23,108 nucleotides of DNA, from NCBI GenBank assembly GCA_038207745.1, contig JBBQZL010000014.1:1-23108 (forward strand), in the 5' to 3' direction. Below, one piece after another: positions 1 through 7,259 of this stretch. The stretch comes from JBBQZL01 sp038207745. Lineage in GTDB: Bacteria; Actinomycetota; Thermoleophilia; Solirubrobacterales; 70-9. Made by a program: the position numbers and the translations under genes. The notes under the pieces are model-generated. The model was not told the DNA's origin and made no database searches. It saw only the letters and a program-made list of their open reading frames with translations. Numbering within the stretch: position 1 is the first letter of the stretch; every line of letters starts with the position of its first letter.

Positions 1-375
1 TTCTCGAAGCCTGGTGTCGGAGAACAGCCACTGGCAGGCACGTGGCTCTCCGTTGGTCCCAGGCAAATGATCACCCAGCGCAGGCGGGGCATTTCGCTGA
101 AGGCCCGGCCCCGGCGGCTCCGGAGGGGGGCAAGAACAAACCTCACTGCCGATTTGAGCCCGTGCCCCGCAGCAACCTGGAAGAACATCACGTTAGAGCG
201 CAGGCTGAAGGGCAGATGGCGCCCCCTCGCGACGAGGATCGCCAACGGCGCGAACTGCAGGCCGAGGGTCCGGACGAGGGTGACGCGAGTAACGCGATCC
301 CGCGTCCGCGCCAGATCGATCTCGGGCTGCGCGGGCGCAGGCCCGGAAAGACGAGTCGTCAGACTTCGCGGCTGA
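1..375 (+). CDS. C-terminal part of a secreted/surface protein (5' end outside window)
   Basis: The frame is open from the first base to TGA at 373-375 and gives the last 124 residues of a protein. The tail has alternating beta-strand-like Arg-rich segments, including the pieces ITLERRLKGRWRPLA and RVVRLRG. This style is typical of Ig-like or adhesive C-terminal domains of exported actinobacterial proteins. Cysteines in SPCPAATW, GANCRP and SGCAGAG could form disulfides, which fits export. The stop lies 35 bases before the start of the next gene, so the two may be cotranscribed. The overlapping in-frame 5' extension of the next gene is a shadow of this one. Function is unknown because the catalytic or main domain lies outside the window. 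Confidence 0.55.
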   Translation, partial: FSKPGVGEQPLAGTWLSVGPRQMITQRRRGISLKARPRRLRRGARTNLTADLSPCPAATWKNITLERRLKGRWRPLATRIANGANCRPRVRTRVTRVTRSRVRARSISGCAGAGPERRVVRLRG

Positions 376-395
376 GGTGCGTCCGATTGACACCC

Positions 396-404
396 AAGGA
401 GGAG
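396..404 (+). promoter_or_regulatory. Shine-Dalgarno site that fixes a TTG start at 411
   Basis: AAGGAGGAG ends 6 bases before TTG at 411-413, an almost perfect match to the anti-SD sequence. It shows that the secreted protein starts at 411 and not at an upstream in-frame ATG at 42. The peptide beginning at 411 goes straight into a signal peptide, which supports the choice. Confidence 0.85.
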
Positions 405-410
405 TTTGAT

Positions 411-1913
411 TTGAGAACCGTGGTTTCTGACCGAATCAGTGTGGCTGTGCCCGTCTTGACCGCCCTGGTGTCGCTCGCCCTCGCCGCAAGCGCTGCTGCG
501 GCGCCGATCGTCGACCTCGGTACACCCTCGCTGCCTGCCTTCACGGGCGCGTCGGCGACCGGGCACAAGGTCAAGGACTCGACGATCTCGCCCCAGAACC
601 CGCACATGGCCGAGAACCCGGGTAGCAACATCCACAACGACACCTGGATGACCGACGCCTACCCGGGCCCCGGCCCACTCGGCGACAACCTCGTCGCGTC
701 ATCCGAGGCCAAGCCCTCAGCGCTCTGCGGATCAATGGCCTTTGACACCCGGGGCCGGATCGTTACCGTTTGCCCATCCTCGATTGCGCCGCCGCAGGTC
801 CGGATAGTAAATCCGGACACCCTGGCGACGATCGCGACATACGACCTGCCGCAGGCGACCGACCCGCCAGGGACCAGGCTCTACCAGAATTTCACCGGTG
901 GTGGCTATTTCTTCCTCGACGGATCCGACCGGATCTGGGTCGCAACAAAGACCGATCACATCTTTGTGATCGGCCAGTCCGCCGATGGACAGAAGCTGGT
1001 CAAGAGGCGCGACTTCGACCTCACCGGAGTGCTCCACGCGAGCACCGAGCGGATCAGTTCGGCGCTGCCCGACTTCTCGGGCCGGATCTGGTTTGTCTCG
1101 AAGGCGAGCGGCAAGGTCGGAACGGTTGATCGGAAGACCGGGGCGATCAGGGTCAGGAGGCTGAGCGAGGAGATCGAGAACTCGTTCGCGGTTGCGAAAG
1201 GCGGCGTCTACATCGTTTCGGACAAGAGCATGTACCGGTTCAAGGCCGCCAAGAATGGCGCGGTGGTGGTGGCCTGGAAGGCCGGTTACAAGAACTCCGG
1301 CATCGTCAAGCCGAGCCAGGTCGATGCCGGATCGGGAACGACGCCGACGATCATGGACAACAACTATGTCGCGATCACCGACAACGCCGAGCCGATGAAT
1401 GTCGTCGTCTACCGGAGGCAGAAGAAGCTTCACGGCGCCAAACGCAAGGTCTGCGAGGTCCCCGTCTTCCCAAAGCACACCGGCGCAACCGAGAACTCGC
1501 TGATCACCGCCGGGCGCTCGCTGATCGTCGAGAATAACTACGGCTATCAGGACCCCTTCGGGCCCGGTGCCGGCACTGTCACGCAGCCGGGCTTTGCCCG
1601 AGTCGACGTGAACGCCAACGGCAGGGGATGCCACAGGGTCTGGACCAACCACGATGCCCGCGCTCCCACGGTGGTCCCGAAGCTCTCGACCAGGACCGGG
1701 CTGATCTACACCTACACCCGGCCAGCCGACGCTGCCGCCCAGGGCTACTACTGGACCGCGATCGATTGGCGCAACGGCAAGACGGCCTGGAGCAGGTACG
1801 CCGGTTCCGGGATCGGCTTCAACAACAACTATTCGGGTCTGACGCTCGGGCCCGATGGCACCGCGTACCTGGGCACGATCGGCGGCATTGTGACGCTGCG
1901 CGACGGTCCCTGA
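411..1913 (+). CDS. Secreted beta-propeller-like protein, function unknown
   Basis: The protein has 500 residues. Residues 1-31 form a signal peptide (basic start, hydrophobic core around VPVLTALVSLALAA, cleavage probably after ASAAAA), so the mature protein should be extracellular. The body has repeated beta-strand blocks with propeller-like phrases such as FDTRGRIVTVCPS, FLDGSDRIWVATKT, DFSGRIWFVSK, YVAITDN and LGPDGTAYLGTIGG at fairly regular spacing. This resembles PQQ/YVTN-type or SMP-30-like propellers, but I see no definite quinoprotein or catalytic motif. The start is set by the strong SD at 396-404. It may be cotranscribed with the partial gene upstream. The large antisense frame over it is a codon-bias shadow. 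Homologues are probably annotated as hypothetical; a binding or hydrolytic role is only a guess. Confidence 0.8.
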   Translation: MRTVVSDRISVAVPVLTALVSLALAASAAAAPIVDLGTPSLPAFTGASATGHKVKDSTISPQNPHMAENPGSNIHNDTWMTDAYPGPGPLGDNLVASSEAKPSALCGSMAFDTRGRIVTVCPSSIAPPQVRIVNPDTLATIATYDLPQATDPPGTRLYQNFTGGGYFFLDGSDRIWVATKTDHIFVIGQSADGQKLVKRRDFDLTGVLHASTERISSALPDFSGRIWFVSKASGKVGTVDRKTGAIRVRRLSEEIENSFAVAKGGVYIVSDKSMYRFKAAKNGAVVVAWKAGYKNSGIVKPSQVDAGSGTTPTIMDNNYVAITDNAEPMNVVVYRRQKKLHGAKRKVCEVPVFPKHTGATENSLITAGRSLIVENNYGYQDPFGPGAGTVTQPGFARVDVNANGRGCHRVWTNHDARAPTVVPKLSTRTGLIYTYTRPADAAAQGYYWTAIDWRNGKTAWSRYAGSGIGFNNNYSGLTLGPDGTAYLGTIGGIVTLRDGP

Positions 1914-1949
1914 CCCGACCACCCCGCATCGTCGTCAGGCAACTCCAGC

Positions 1950-2264
1950 TCAGGCTCTCGCCTCATCCGACCAGTCTTCCGTCGTCCTCGGGAGGTGGGT
2001 GCGGCCATTCAGCAACGCGAGGCGCTGCCTTGCATCGGTCTCGGGCTCATCACCATCGACCTCCAGTTCGATCGCGCACTCGTAGGCGTTCATAGCTTCG
2101 GCAATCTCGCCGACAGCCTCGGCGGCCGTGCCCAGCCAGCGCCAGTTCCAACTGCCGCAGGGAGCGACCTCGGTGTAGTAGCGCAGATGGCGATAACTCT
2201 CCCGAAAGCGCCCGAGTCCGAACAGCGTGTACCCGAGGCCGAAGTGGGCCGATCGATGAGGTGC
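1950..2264 (-). pseudogene. 3' remnant of a tetratricopeptide-repeat protein
   Basis: On minus, the last 104 codons of a reading frame look genuinely coding. They contain TPR-like helical pairs, for example GLGYTLFGLGRFRESYRHL followed by NWRWLGTAAEAVGEIAEAM and AYECAIELEVDG. Upstream of about 2264 the same frame turns into Ser/Thr/Arg-rich nonsense that is antisense to another gene fragment, and no start codon lies near the junction. The gene has therefore lost its 5' part. The break coincides with the 5' break of the plus-strand dehydrogenase remnant. The family resembles small TPR proteins of unknown function in actinobacteria. It is unlikely to be expressed as a functional protein. Confidence 0.6.
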
Positions 2265-2520
2265 TCGAGCTCGTGGCCCTGACCGGGTGCTGACGCTCGT
2301 TGACTTCGCTGCGGCGCAGAAGTACGGAATCCGGGTCACCAGCGGTGATCCAGACGAACGTGCCACGAACGGGCTGGCCGAACTCACTCCGCTGGTCGCC
2401 GCAGGAGACCTGGTCCTGAAGATCGGAGACACATGCCCAATGTCTGATGCAGGCCGTGCGCATGTGGACCTCGAGGCCGGCTCGGTCAGCGGCGAGCTGG
2501 TGCTTGTCAACGAAGAGTGA
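2260..2520 (+). pseudogene. 3' remnant of a zinc-type alcohol dehydrogenase/quinone reductase (MDR superfamily)
   Basis: After a stop at 2257-2259 the plus frame reads GPDRVLTLVDFAAAQKYGI and later LVAAGDLVLKIGDTCPMSDA, AHVDLEAGSVSGELVLV and a stop at 2520. This is the characteristic C-terminus of NADPH:quinone reductase/zinc-binding dehydrogenases: the end of the Rossmann fold (GADRV-type phrase), then the segment that closes the catalytic domain and ends in GKLVLV-type residues. About three quarters of a normal 310-340 residue enzyme is missing. A GTG at 2287 could only start a fragment lacking the catalytic domain and most of the nucleotide-binding fold. The homology begins where the minus-strand TPR remnant ends. 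Non-functional by inference. Confidence 0.65.
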
Positions 2521-2824
2521 GGCGATGACCGGCGAGTCCACGCCAGAATCGCGCTGAGCCGGTCGGCGGCGAGGCCGCCAAACGTGCGCGTCATCCTCAG
2601 GGGCTCAGGTGCAACAGTTGACCGTCTGGCCGCCGTGCCTGCTGGTTGTGAGGTCGATCGACGGATCAGTGTCGTTTCTGTGGAAGAGGCCCATCCATTG
2701 CCCGAGTGGACCGCTCTTGAAGGTGAGGTTCCTTCCGGCGGCGTGATCGAAACCCCTTCATTCGCAGCCCTCCGGTTCGAGTGCCAGGGACGCTTCCTGG
2801 CCTCTCAGCCAACTCAAGTCCCGG
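2521..2824. other. Gene-poor stretch with one orphan coding-like segment on minus (2605-2757)
   Basis: There is no complete gene here. On minus, 50 codons from 2757 to a TGA at 2605-2607 have mostly C/G third positions and read plausibly as protein (pieces: AAGRNLTFKSGPLGQWMGLF, GGQTVNCCT). They follow directly after an in-frame stop and have no start codon, so at most this is a remnant of a broken gene. The plus-strand 82-codon frame over the same bases has poorer codon bias and runs into the end of the next gene, so I do not call it. Confidence 0.3.
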
Positions 2825-4516
2825 CTAATTGACGACGCGGAAGGCGCCACGCATCAATGGGTGGATGCGGCAGAAGTAGGTGTACGTACCGGGGGGAAGG
2901 TCAGCCGGCGTTGACCAGTCTGTCCTGTTCACCGTCGGTGCCCCACCCGTTCCCAGCTGCCCGGAGTCGAACTGGAACTTGCCGTCGGCGATCGGGTAGG
3001 CGATGCCGGTCGAGCGGTTGCAGGGAGACTTGCATGAGGTCAGCGAATGCCAGATCTCCTGCGATACGTCGCCTGACGCCAGTTGGAAGGTCAGTGATTG
3101 ACCATGATGGACAACCGGCGGGCGCCCCAGTGATCCAGGGAGCCTGTAGTCGCCGGCTCCGTAGGCGAATCCGCCGATCTGAAACGGGCCTCCTGATGAG
3201 GTTCCGTCCGGGAGTGTGCTCGGGTCGGACCCGACAGTGGGTGTCTTACCGCCATGGACCCGGTTTTCCGGGAGGTGTCCATGATTGACGACTCCGGGGT
3301 AGTCGACCCTCTTCTTGAAGGGATTCCTTCCCGGTATCCCTTCGGCCATATAAGTGATCTCGATCCCCATCGACTCGTACCAGGATGCAATCTTCGAGTC
3401 GTAGGTCGTGGAGATTCCGAGCGTGTCTCCGGCCTTCACCGCAACCCGCCAGTTGGGCTTGGTTCCAACCATCGAGACATCCCACGAGACCGGACCGGCA
3501 GGCTCGAAGTAGTGGGCACCGGAGTGGAAGATGTGGACGCTGTCGCCGACTACCTTGGGCCGGGTCTTCCGGCACTTCCGCATCGCCTTCTTGATTTTGC
3601 GCCGCTGCTTCTTGCTGGTCGCCTTCTTCTTCTTCTTGCAGACCGGACCGGCGTACTTGGCGCCGGGCCGCGTCAGGGTCAGGTCTGTCGAGAGCCCGCC
3701 CGAGTGGACGTGACCTACTGACGCCATCAGCACGCCGTCCTGGTCGACCGTCCACTGATTCTTGTGGATTCCGGGCGGGTACGGGTCGGTGGCGTCGTTG
3801 GGATATGTGTACTTGCCGTCCTTGCCGCCGTCGCCGCGATGAACATCGAAGACCGGGTAGTTGCTGCCGTTCTGCACGTCCATCCAGATCGGTCGCACCG
3901 GGGTGATTCCGGCCGCGGCCGGCGAGGTATCCGGGATGAAGTCGACCGTGTAGCTGATGTACAGCGTCATCGTCTGCGGGGTCAGGTTGTGGATCATGTG
4001 GTTGAGGAGCCATACATCCGAAGCCTTGTAGCGATAGCCGAATCCCGGAGGGAATTCCATCGCGGTCTTCTCTTCGCCGGTGGCATAGAAGCGCTCTTGG
4101 CCACCGGAGGTTGCATCCCGGCGAGAGAGGTTGATCCAAACCCCGTGGTGGAACATGACCTCATTGGAAAGAGGCGTGGTGCCGTCTGCGCGAACGAGGT
4201 TGGGCTTGATCTTCGTGATCCAGCCGTCAACCGAAGGGCGCTCCTGGGCAAGTACCGGTCGATAGGCGATCCGGTTCTGACCCGGGGTCACATTCAGGGG
4301 ACCGACCACGTAGGTCGTTCGGATGGCGCCGCCGGGCAAGCGTCTTGCAGGTCCGTGGGACGCGTTCGCAGCAGGTGCGATCGCCAGCATCAGGAAGGCG
4401 ACGAACAGGCAACCAAGGAGCCACGGGTTGATGGCGCTGAAGCCAGCGCTCCTATCCACCCGCTCCTCAGAAGGAACAGAGATATGTCCCGAAGTCCGCA
4501 CCATCCCTGCGATCAC
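2825..4516 (-). CDS. Secreted SURNod19-like protein with C-terminal cupredoxin domain; possible copper oxidoreductase
   Basis: The protein has 563 residues from GTG at 4516; an in-frame ATG at 4504 is an alternative, and neither has a strong SD. An export signal lies at about 30-53 (PWLLGCLFVAFLMLAIAPAA), after a long N-terminal stretch. Residues about 65-410 resemble the stress-up-regulated Nod19 family (PSVDGWITKIKPNLV, MFHHGVWINL). His pairs occur at 123-124 (HHG), 173/176 (NHMIH) and 269/271 (GHVHSGG). Residues 293-315 are a Lys/Arg-rich insert bracketed by two cysteines. Residues about 450-563 are a plastocyanin-like domain with a type 1 copper set, IWHSLTSC plus C549, H552 and M555 in YFCRIHPLM. 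It lies 36 bases downstream of another cupredoxin gene and is probably cotranscribed with it. Copper binding at the C-terminus is well supported; enzyme activity of the N-terminal part is inference. Confidence 0.75.
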   Translation of the reverse strand: MIAGMVRTSGHISVPSEERVDRSAGFSAINPWLLGCLFVAFLMLAIAPAANASHGPARRLPGGAIRTTYVVGPLNVTPGQNRIAYRPVLAQERPSVDGWITKIKPNLVRADGTTPLSNEVMFHHGVWINLSRRDATSGGQERFYATGEEKTAMEFPPGFGYRYKASDVWLLNHMIHNLTPQTMTLYISYTVDFIPDTSPAAAGITPVRPIWMDVQNGSNYPVFDVHRGDGGKDGKYTYPNDATDPYPPGIHKNQWTVDQDGVLMASVGHVHSGGLSTDLTLTRPGAKYAGPVCKKKKKATSKKQRRKIKKAMRKCRKTRPKVVGDSVHIFHSGAHYFEPAGPVSWDVSMVGTKPNWRVAVKAGDTLGISTTYDSKIASWYESMGIEITYMAEGIPGRNPFKKRVDYPGVVNHGHLPENRVHGGKTPTVGSDPSTLPDGTSSGGPFQIGGFAYGAGDYRLPGSLGRPPVVHHGQSLTFQLASGDVSQEIWHSLTSCKSPCNRSTGIAYPIADGKFQFDSGQLGTGGAPTVNRTDWSTPADLPPGTYTYFCRIHPLMRGAFRVVN

Positions 4517-4552
4517 TCTACCTATTCGCGCTGCATTTGTGAAACGAAGTGT

Positions 4553-5248
4553 TTATTTCAGCTTGCGCCGCGTGCTGTCCGCCCTGCCAAAGGCAACCGA
4601 TCCCTTGACCGAAACAGATGCGGACTTGAGGCTCTTCAGCGACTTCACGCCCGAAGCGGTGAGCTTGACTTTCACGGTCCTGCTCGATCCGGCAGCGAGC
4701 GTCAGGCCTGAACTGCCTCCGAGTCGTTTCGCACCCTTCTTGACCTTGAGGGCAATGCCCGAGCTCTGTGTGAGCGCCCTGACCTTCACCTTCAGCTTGC
4801 CCGAGCTCCTCACCCTGTTGAGCGACTGCGCCCGAATGGTCACATCGATCTTCGGTCGGGCGACGATGGTTCCCTTGTCACCCTCGACGGTCAGCTCGCC
4901 ATTCATCGAAGGGCCGTGAAAAGTGCAGAAGAAGTTGTAGGTGCCGGCGGACAGGTACTGGGCGCCGTTTACGAGTGAGGTCGAACCCCCAAGAATCGTC
5001 TTTGATCTGAACAGCGGCTTGCCGTCCGGGCCCCTGGTGGTCGAGGTAACGTTGTGCGGATCCGCGCCAATCGGATTTTCGAAGCTGGGGATCTCCCCGA
5101 GGTCCTGGAAATACGGTCCGGCCGCGTACGTGCAGCAGGTCGTATCCGCGAGGATCGTGTCAGCCGCCTGGGCGGTACCGACTCCGAACGCAAGCGTCGC
5201 GACGGCCGCGATCAGCCCGAACGCATATTTTCGGTGGACCCCCCCCAT
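4553..5248 (-). CDS. Secreted cupredoxin (plastocyanin-like) with Ig-like Lys-rich tail
   Basis: The protein has 231 residues from ATG at 5248. Residues 1-29 are a clear signal peptide (MGGVHRKYAF start, hydrophobic core, AQA-A cleavage). Residues about 30-121 form a cupredoxin domain with a complete type 1 copper set: H65 (DPHNVTS), C108, H111 and M115 in FFCTFHGPSM. The rest is a beta-rich, Ser/Lys-rich tail (GKLKVKVRALTQSSG, SRTVKVKLTASGVKSL), common on exported proteins of this group and probably for surface association. A longer frame to 5449 exists, but its extra N-terminus is Arg/Pro-rich nonsense. No strong SD is seen at 5248. It is the first gene of a two-gene copper unit with 2825-4516 and may carry electrons to or from it. 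Confidence 0.8.
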   Translation of the reverse strand: MGGVHRKYAFGLIAAVATLAFGVGTAQAADTILADTTCCTYAAGPYFQDLGEIPSFENPIGADPHNVTSTTRGPDGKPLFRSKTILGGSTSLVNGAQYLSAGTYNFFCTFHGPSMNGELTVEGDKGTIVARPKIDVTIRAQSLNRVRSSGKLKVKVRALTQSSGIALKVKKGAKRLGGSSGLTLAAGSSRTVKVKLTASGVKSLKSLKSASVSVKGSVAFGRADSTRRKLK

Positions 5249-5586
5249 CAGGCCATTATTACCAATTCTTGCCAAGACTTCAACGCCGATGTTCTCCGGT
5301 ACGCCCGGCGGAGCGCCCGGGGACAACTGATCAGGTCCTGCCAGGAGGCGGCTTGGGCACGATTGACGAATCAATCGTTTTGGAAGCCGGCGCATCGCTA
5401 CTGATTCGGGAAATCGGCGGGCTGCGAATCTGTGGACCGCGGTCGCCACGATGTTTGATCTCAGGGCTATTCGCCCTGGGCCGGGCAGCGTCCGTGAGTG
5501 ATCAGCCCGCGATCATCGGTTTCCCAGCGGGTTTGCCGCAAGATGGATGTGGCTGAAACCGGATATTTTCGACTCCAATCCGACGG
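5249..5586. other. Intergenic stretch, no gene seen
   Basis: These 338 bases separate the minus-strand cupredoxin start from the NHL remnant on plus. Frames on both strands are short and Arg-rich without coding-like bias. The stretch must hold the promoter of the copper-protein unit on minus, but I could not assign convincing -35/-10 boxes. Confidence 0.4.
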
Positions 5587-6042
5587 ATGATCGTCTTCCA
5601 GGCATTCGCCAAGCCCGGATTCGAGATCTGCATGGTCGCGCCGAGTTGCCAGGCCGGAATCGCTGGTTCGACGGGCGGAAGCCTCAACTACCCGCTCGGA
5701 ATCGCCGCGGATTCGGCCGGGGCATCTACGAAGCCGAATACACGGGTGGCCGAATTCAGAAGTTCTTGGTGGACCCTGTGGTCCCCCCGCCACCGCCACC
5801 GCCTGCAGTCACCCCCACCCCTTTAAACGGCGACATCGTCGTCGTCGCCCCGGTGTCCGGAGAGGTCCTCGTCAAGGCGCCTGGGAAGAAGCACTTCCGG
5901 ATCCTCCTGGATGGCGTCGAGTCTGCAGCCCGAAGGGACGATTCTGGTCAAACTGGTGCTGGAGGGGGCAACTTCAAGCGCCGCAAGAAGGCGAAACGTG
6001 ACCTTGCGGGCCGGGCGAAGCTACCTGGCACCGGCGCACTGA
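5587..6042 (+). pseudogene. Frameshifted remnant of an NHL-repeat surface protein
   Basis: Three frames must be joined to read one protein. Frame A (5587 to about 5721) gives VFQAFAKPGFEICMVAP and GGSLNYPLGIAADSAG, the start of an NHL repeat. Frame B (about 5721-5915) continues with GIYEAEYTGGRIQKF, then a PPPPPPP linker and GEVLVKAPGKKHFRILLDG. Frame C (about 5920-6042) gives PEGTILVKLVLEGATSSAA and ends VTLRAGRSYLAPAH plus stop. The first break falls in a G run (5718-5721) and is explained by loss of one G. The second lies near 5915-5925. NHL repeats normally come in arrays of several; only one is left and there is no start. The end overlaps the tail of the minus-strand gene at 6021. Sequencing error could explain the indels but not the missing N-terminus. 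Confidence 0.65.
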
Positions 6043-7118
6043 TCCGGTCCTCCGATTGCCGCGCCCACCGGCGGGACGGCCGAGGCGCCGGGGAAACCGC
6101 GTCGCTCGGCCTCCGTCGCGGCCCGATCGAGTCCCCCATGCTCGAGGGCAGCCACCCTCGACTCGCCGCGCCAGACAACGCCGCGGCCGCGGGAGCGAAC
6201 GACGACCCGCATGGTGCCGCCGAGGTGCTCGAGGGCTCCCGCCACATTTCGGCGCTCACGGGGCAGCGGCACCGGAAGCAGATGCGACTCGCCGCGCGGA
6301 GCCTGTCCCTCGACCTCAACCCGCCAGCGGGGGCTCCTCCCCTCGAGCGACCAGCGCTCGTCGGAGACCTCCGCCTCGACCGGTGAGGTTCCGGGATTGC
6401 CGAGTCGAAGCAGCCGGCCGCCCGGCAGCCTCACGACAACCGCCGTCACCTCGGTGCGGAGCGGTCCCGACTTGATCTCCCCGCCGGCGAAGGCAACGCA
6501 GGCCTCGCGCTCGTCGAACCCCTGGGCCTGGCCCCACCACCACGAGTCCGGGAAACCGCCGCGGCCCCAGTTCTTCTCGGCGTAGACCTGCCATCCATCG
6601 ATCTCCCAGGACTCCCCTCCCACCCTCGCGACCCCCTGGGCGCTTCCGCCGAGCAGCCAGGGATGCCAGTACTGATTGAGTGCGGGGACCGACTGGAAGT
6701 AGCTCGAACCGCCAAAGATCCGGCGCCCCCACGGCACCGGCTCCGAAACCCGGGCATCCAACTTCGCGTCGTCTCCGAGATCGACGCGCAGTCGATCGCG
6801 GGAGCCATCGAAGGCGCTGCCGGCCCGCGCGCCGAGCTCGCCCGGGTCTGCCTCACCGTCGGGGTGCTCGATCGCCCGCAGAAAGCCGGTCGGATGGGCG
6901 CCGAGACCGAGGGTCGACCAGTGGCCATCGTCGGCCCTGTTGACTCCGCAGAGCGCGATCAGGATCCGGCCATCGTCGCGCGGAGCCGTGAAGCGCCAGA
7001 AGTAGCCCTCCATCCGAACTCCCGGATGAGCCCGGAGCTGATCACCCCAGGGGAGATCCGCGCCGGTGCGCCGATAGAGGTCGATCAGGGCCACAGAGGG
7101 AGTATGCATGGCGTCCAA
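6021..7118 (-). CDS. Tocopherol cyclase-like protein
   Basis: The protein has up to 365 residues from TTG at 7118; an ATG three codons in (7109) is an equally good start, and neither has a clear SD. It matches the tocopherol cyclase family: YFQSVPALNQYWHPW (140-154), the hallmark YAEKNWGRGGFP (179-190) followed by WWWGQ (193-197), and an N-terminal GYFWRFT-type strand. In cyanobacteria and plants this fold closes the chromanol ring of tocopherols, but actinobacterial relatives sit outside that pathway and their substrate is unknown. No signal peptide or membrane span is seen, so it is probably cytosolic or membrane-peripheral. It is divergent from the phospholipase C gene. The last 30 or so residues are Gly/Pro/Ala-rich and overlap the NHL remnant tail to tail. 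Family call is firm; cyclase activity is unproven. Confidence 0.75.
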   Translation of the reverse strand: MDAMHTPSVALIDLYRRTGADLPWGDQLRAHPGVRMEGYFWRFTAPRDDGRILIALCGVNRADDGHWSTLGLGAHPTGFLRAIEHPDGEADPGELGARAGSAFDGSRDRLRVDLGDDAKLDARVSEPVPWGRRIFGGSSYFQSVPALNQYWHPWLLGGSAQGVARVGGESWEIDGWQVYAEKNWGRGGFPDSWWWGQAQGFDEREACVAFAGGEIKSGPLRTEVTAVVVRLPGGRLLRLGNPGTSPVEAEVSDERWSLEGRSPRWRVEVEGQAPRGESHLLPVPLPRERRNVAGALEHLGGTMRVVVRSRGRGVVWRGESRVAALEHGGLDRAATEAERRGFPGASAVPPVGAAIGGPDQCAGAR

Positions 7119-7131
7119 CCATCAGAGAACC

Positions 7132-7162
7132 TTGACATTTGCCGGAGTGGCGCACATAGGAT
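7132..7162 (+). promoter_or_regulatory. Putative promoter for the phospholipase C operon
   Basis: TTGACA at 7132-7137 is a perfect -35 box. It is followed after 19 bases by TAGGAT (7157-7162), a fair -10 box. The spacer is slightly long. The site lies in the divergent gap between the tocopherol cyclase-like gene and the phospholipase gene and points at the latter. Transcription would start near 7169-7170, at an in-frame TTG. Confidence 0.45.
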
Positions 7163-7259
7163 TGGCGACTTGGGAGACAGCGAGTTTCATATCGATCCGA
7201 ACGACGTACGTGATCCGGGCGTTGCCGAGCGGCTGGAGGCGGGCGACCCGGACGCGCTG

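Noticed and set aside
42..410. 123-codon N-terminal extension of the secreted propeller-like protein
   Set aside because: The strong SD at 396-404 and the signal peptide starting at 411 fix the start; the extension lies over the coding frame of the upstream partial gene.
732..1922. 396-codon antisense frame opposite the propeller-like gene
   Set aside because: Gly/Val/Asp-rich with no domain; a mirror of the G/C-biased third positions of the plus-strand gene.
2584..2832. 82-codon plus-strand frame before the SURNod19-like gene
   Set aside because: Weak codon bias, no SD, runs into the 3' end of the convergent gene; the minus strand has better coding character there.
6663..7169. Long in-frame upstream extension of the phospholipase C gene
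   Set aside because: It lies over the tocopherol cyclase-like gene and upstream of the promoter; the reading is a shadow.
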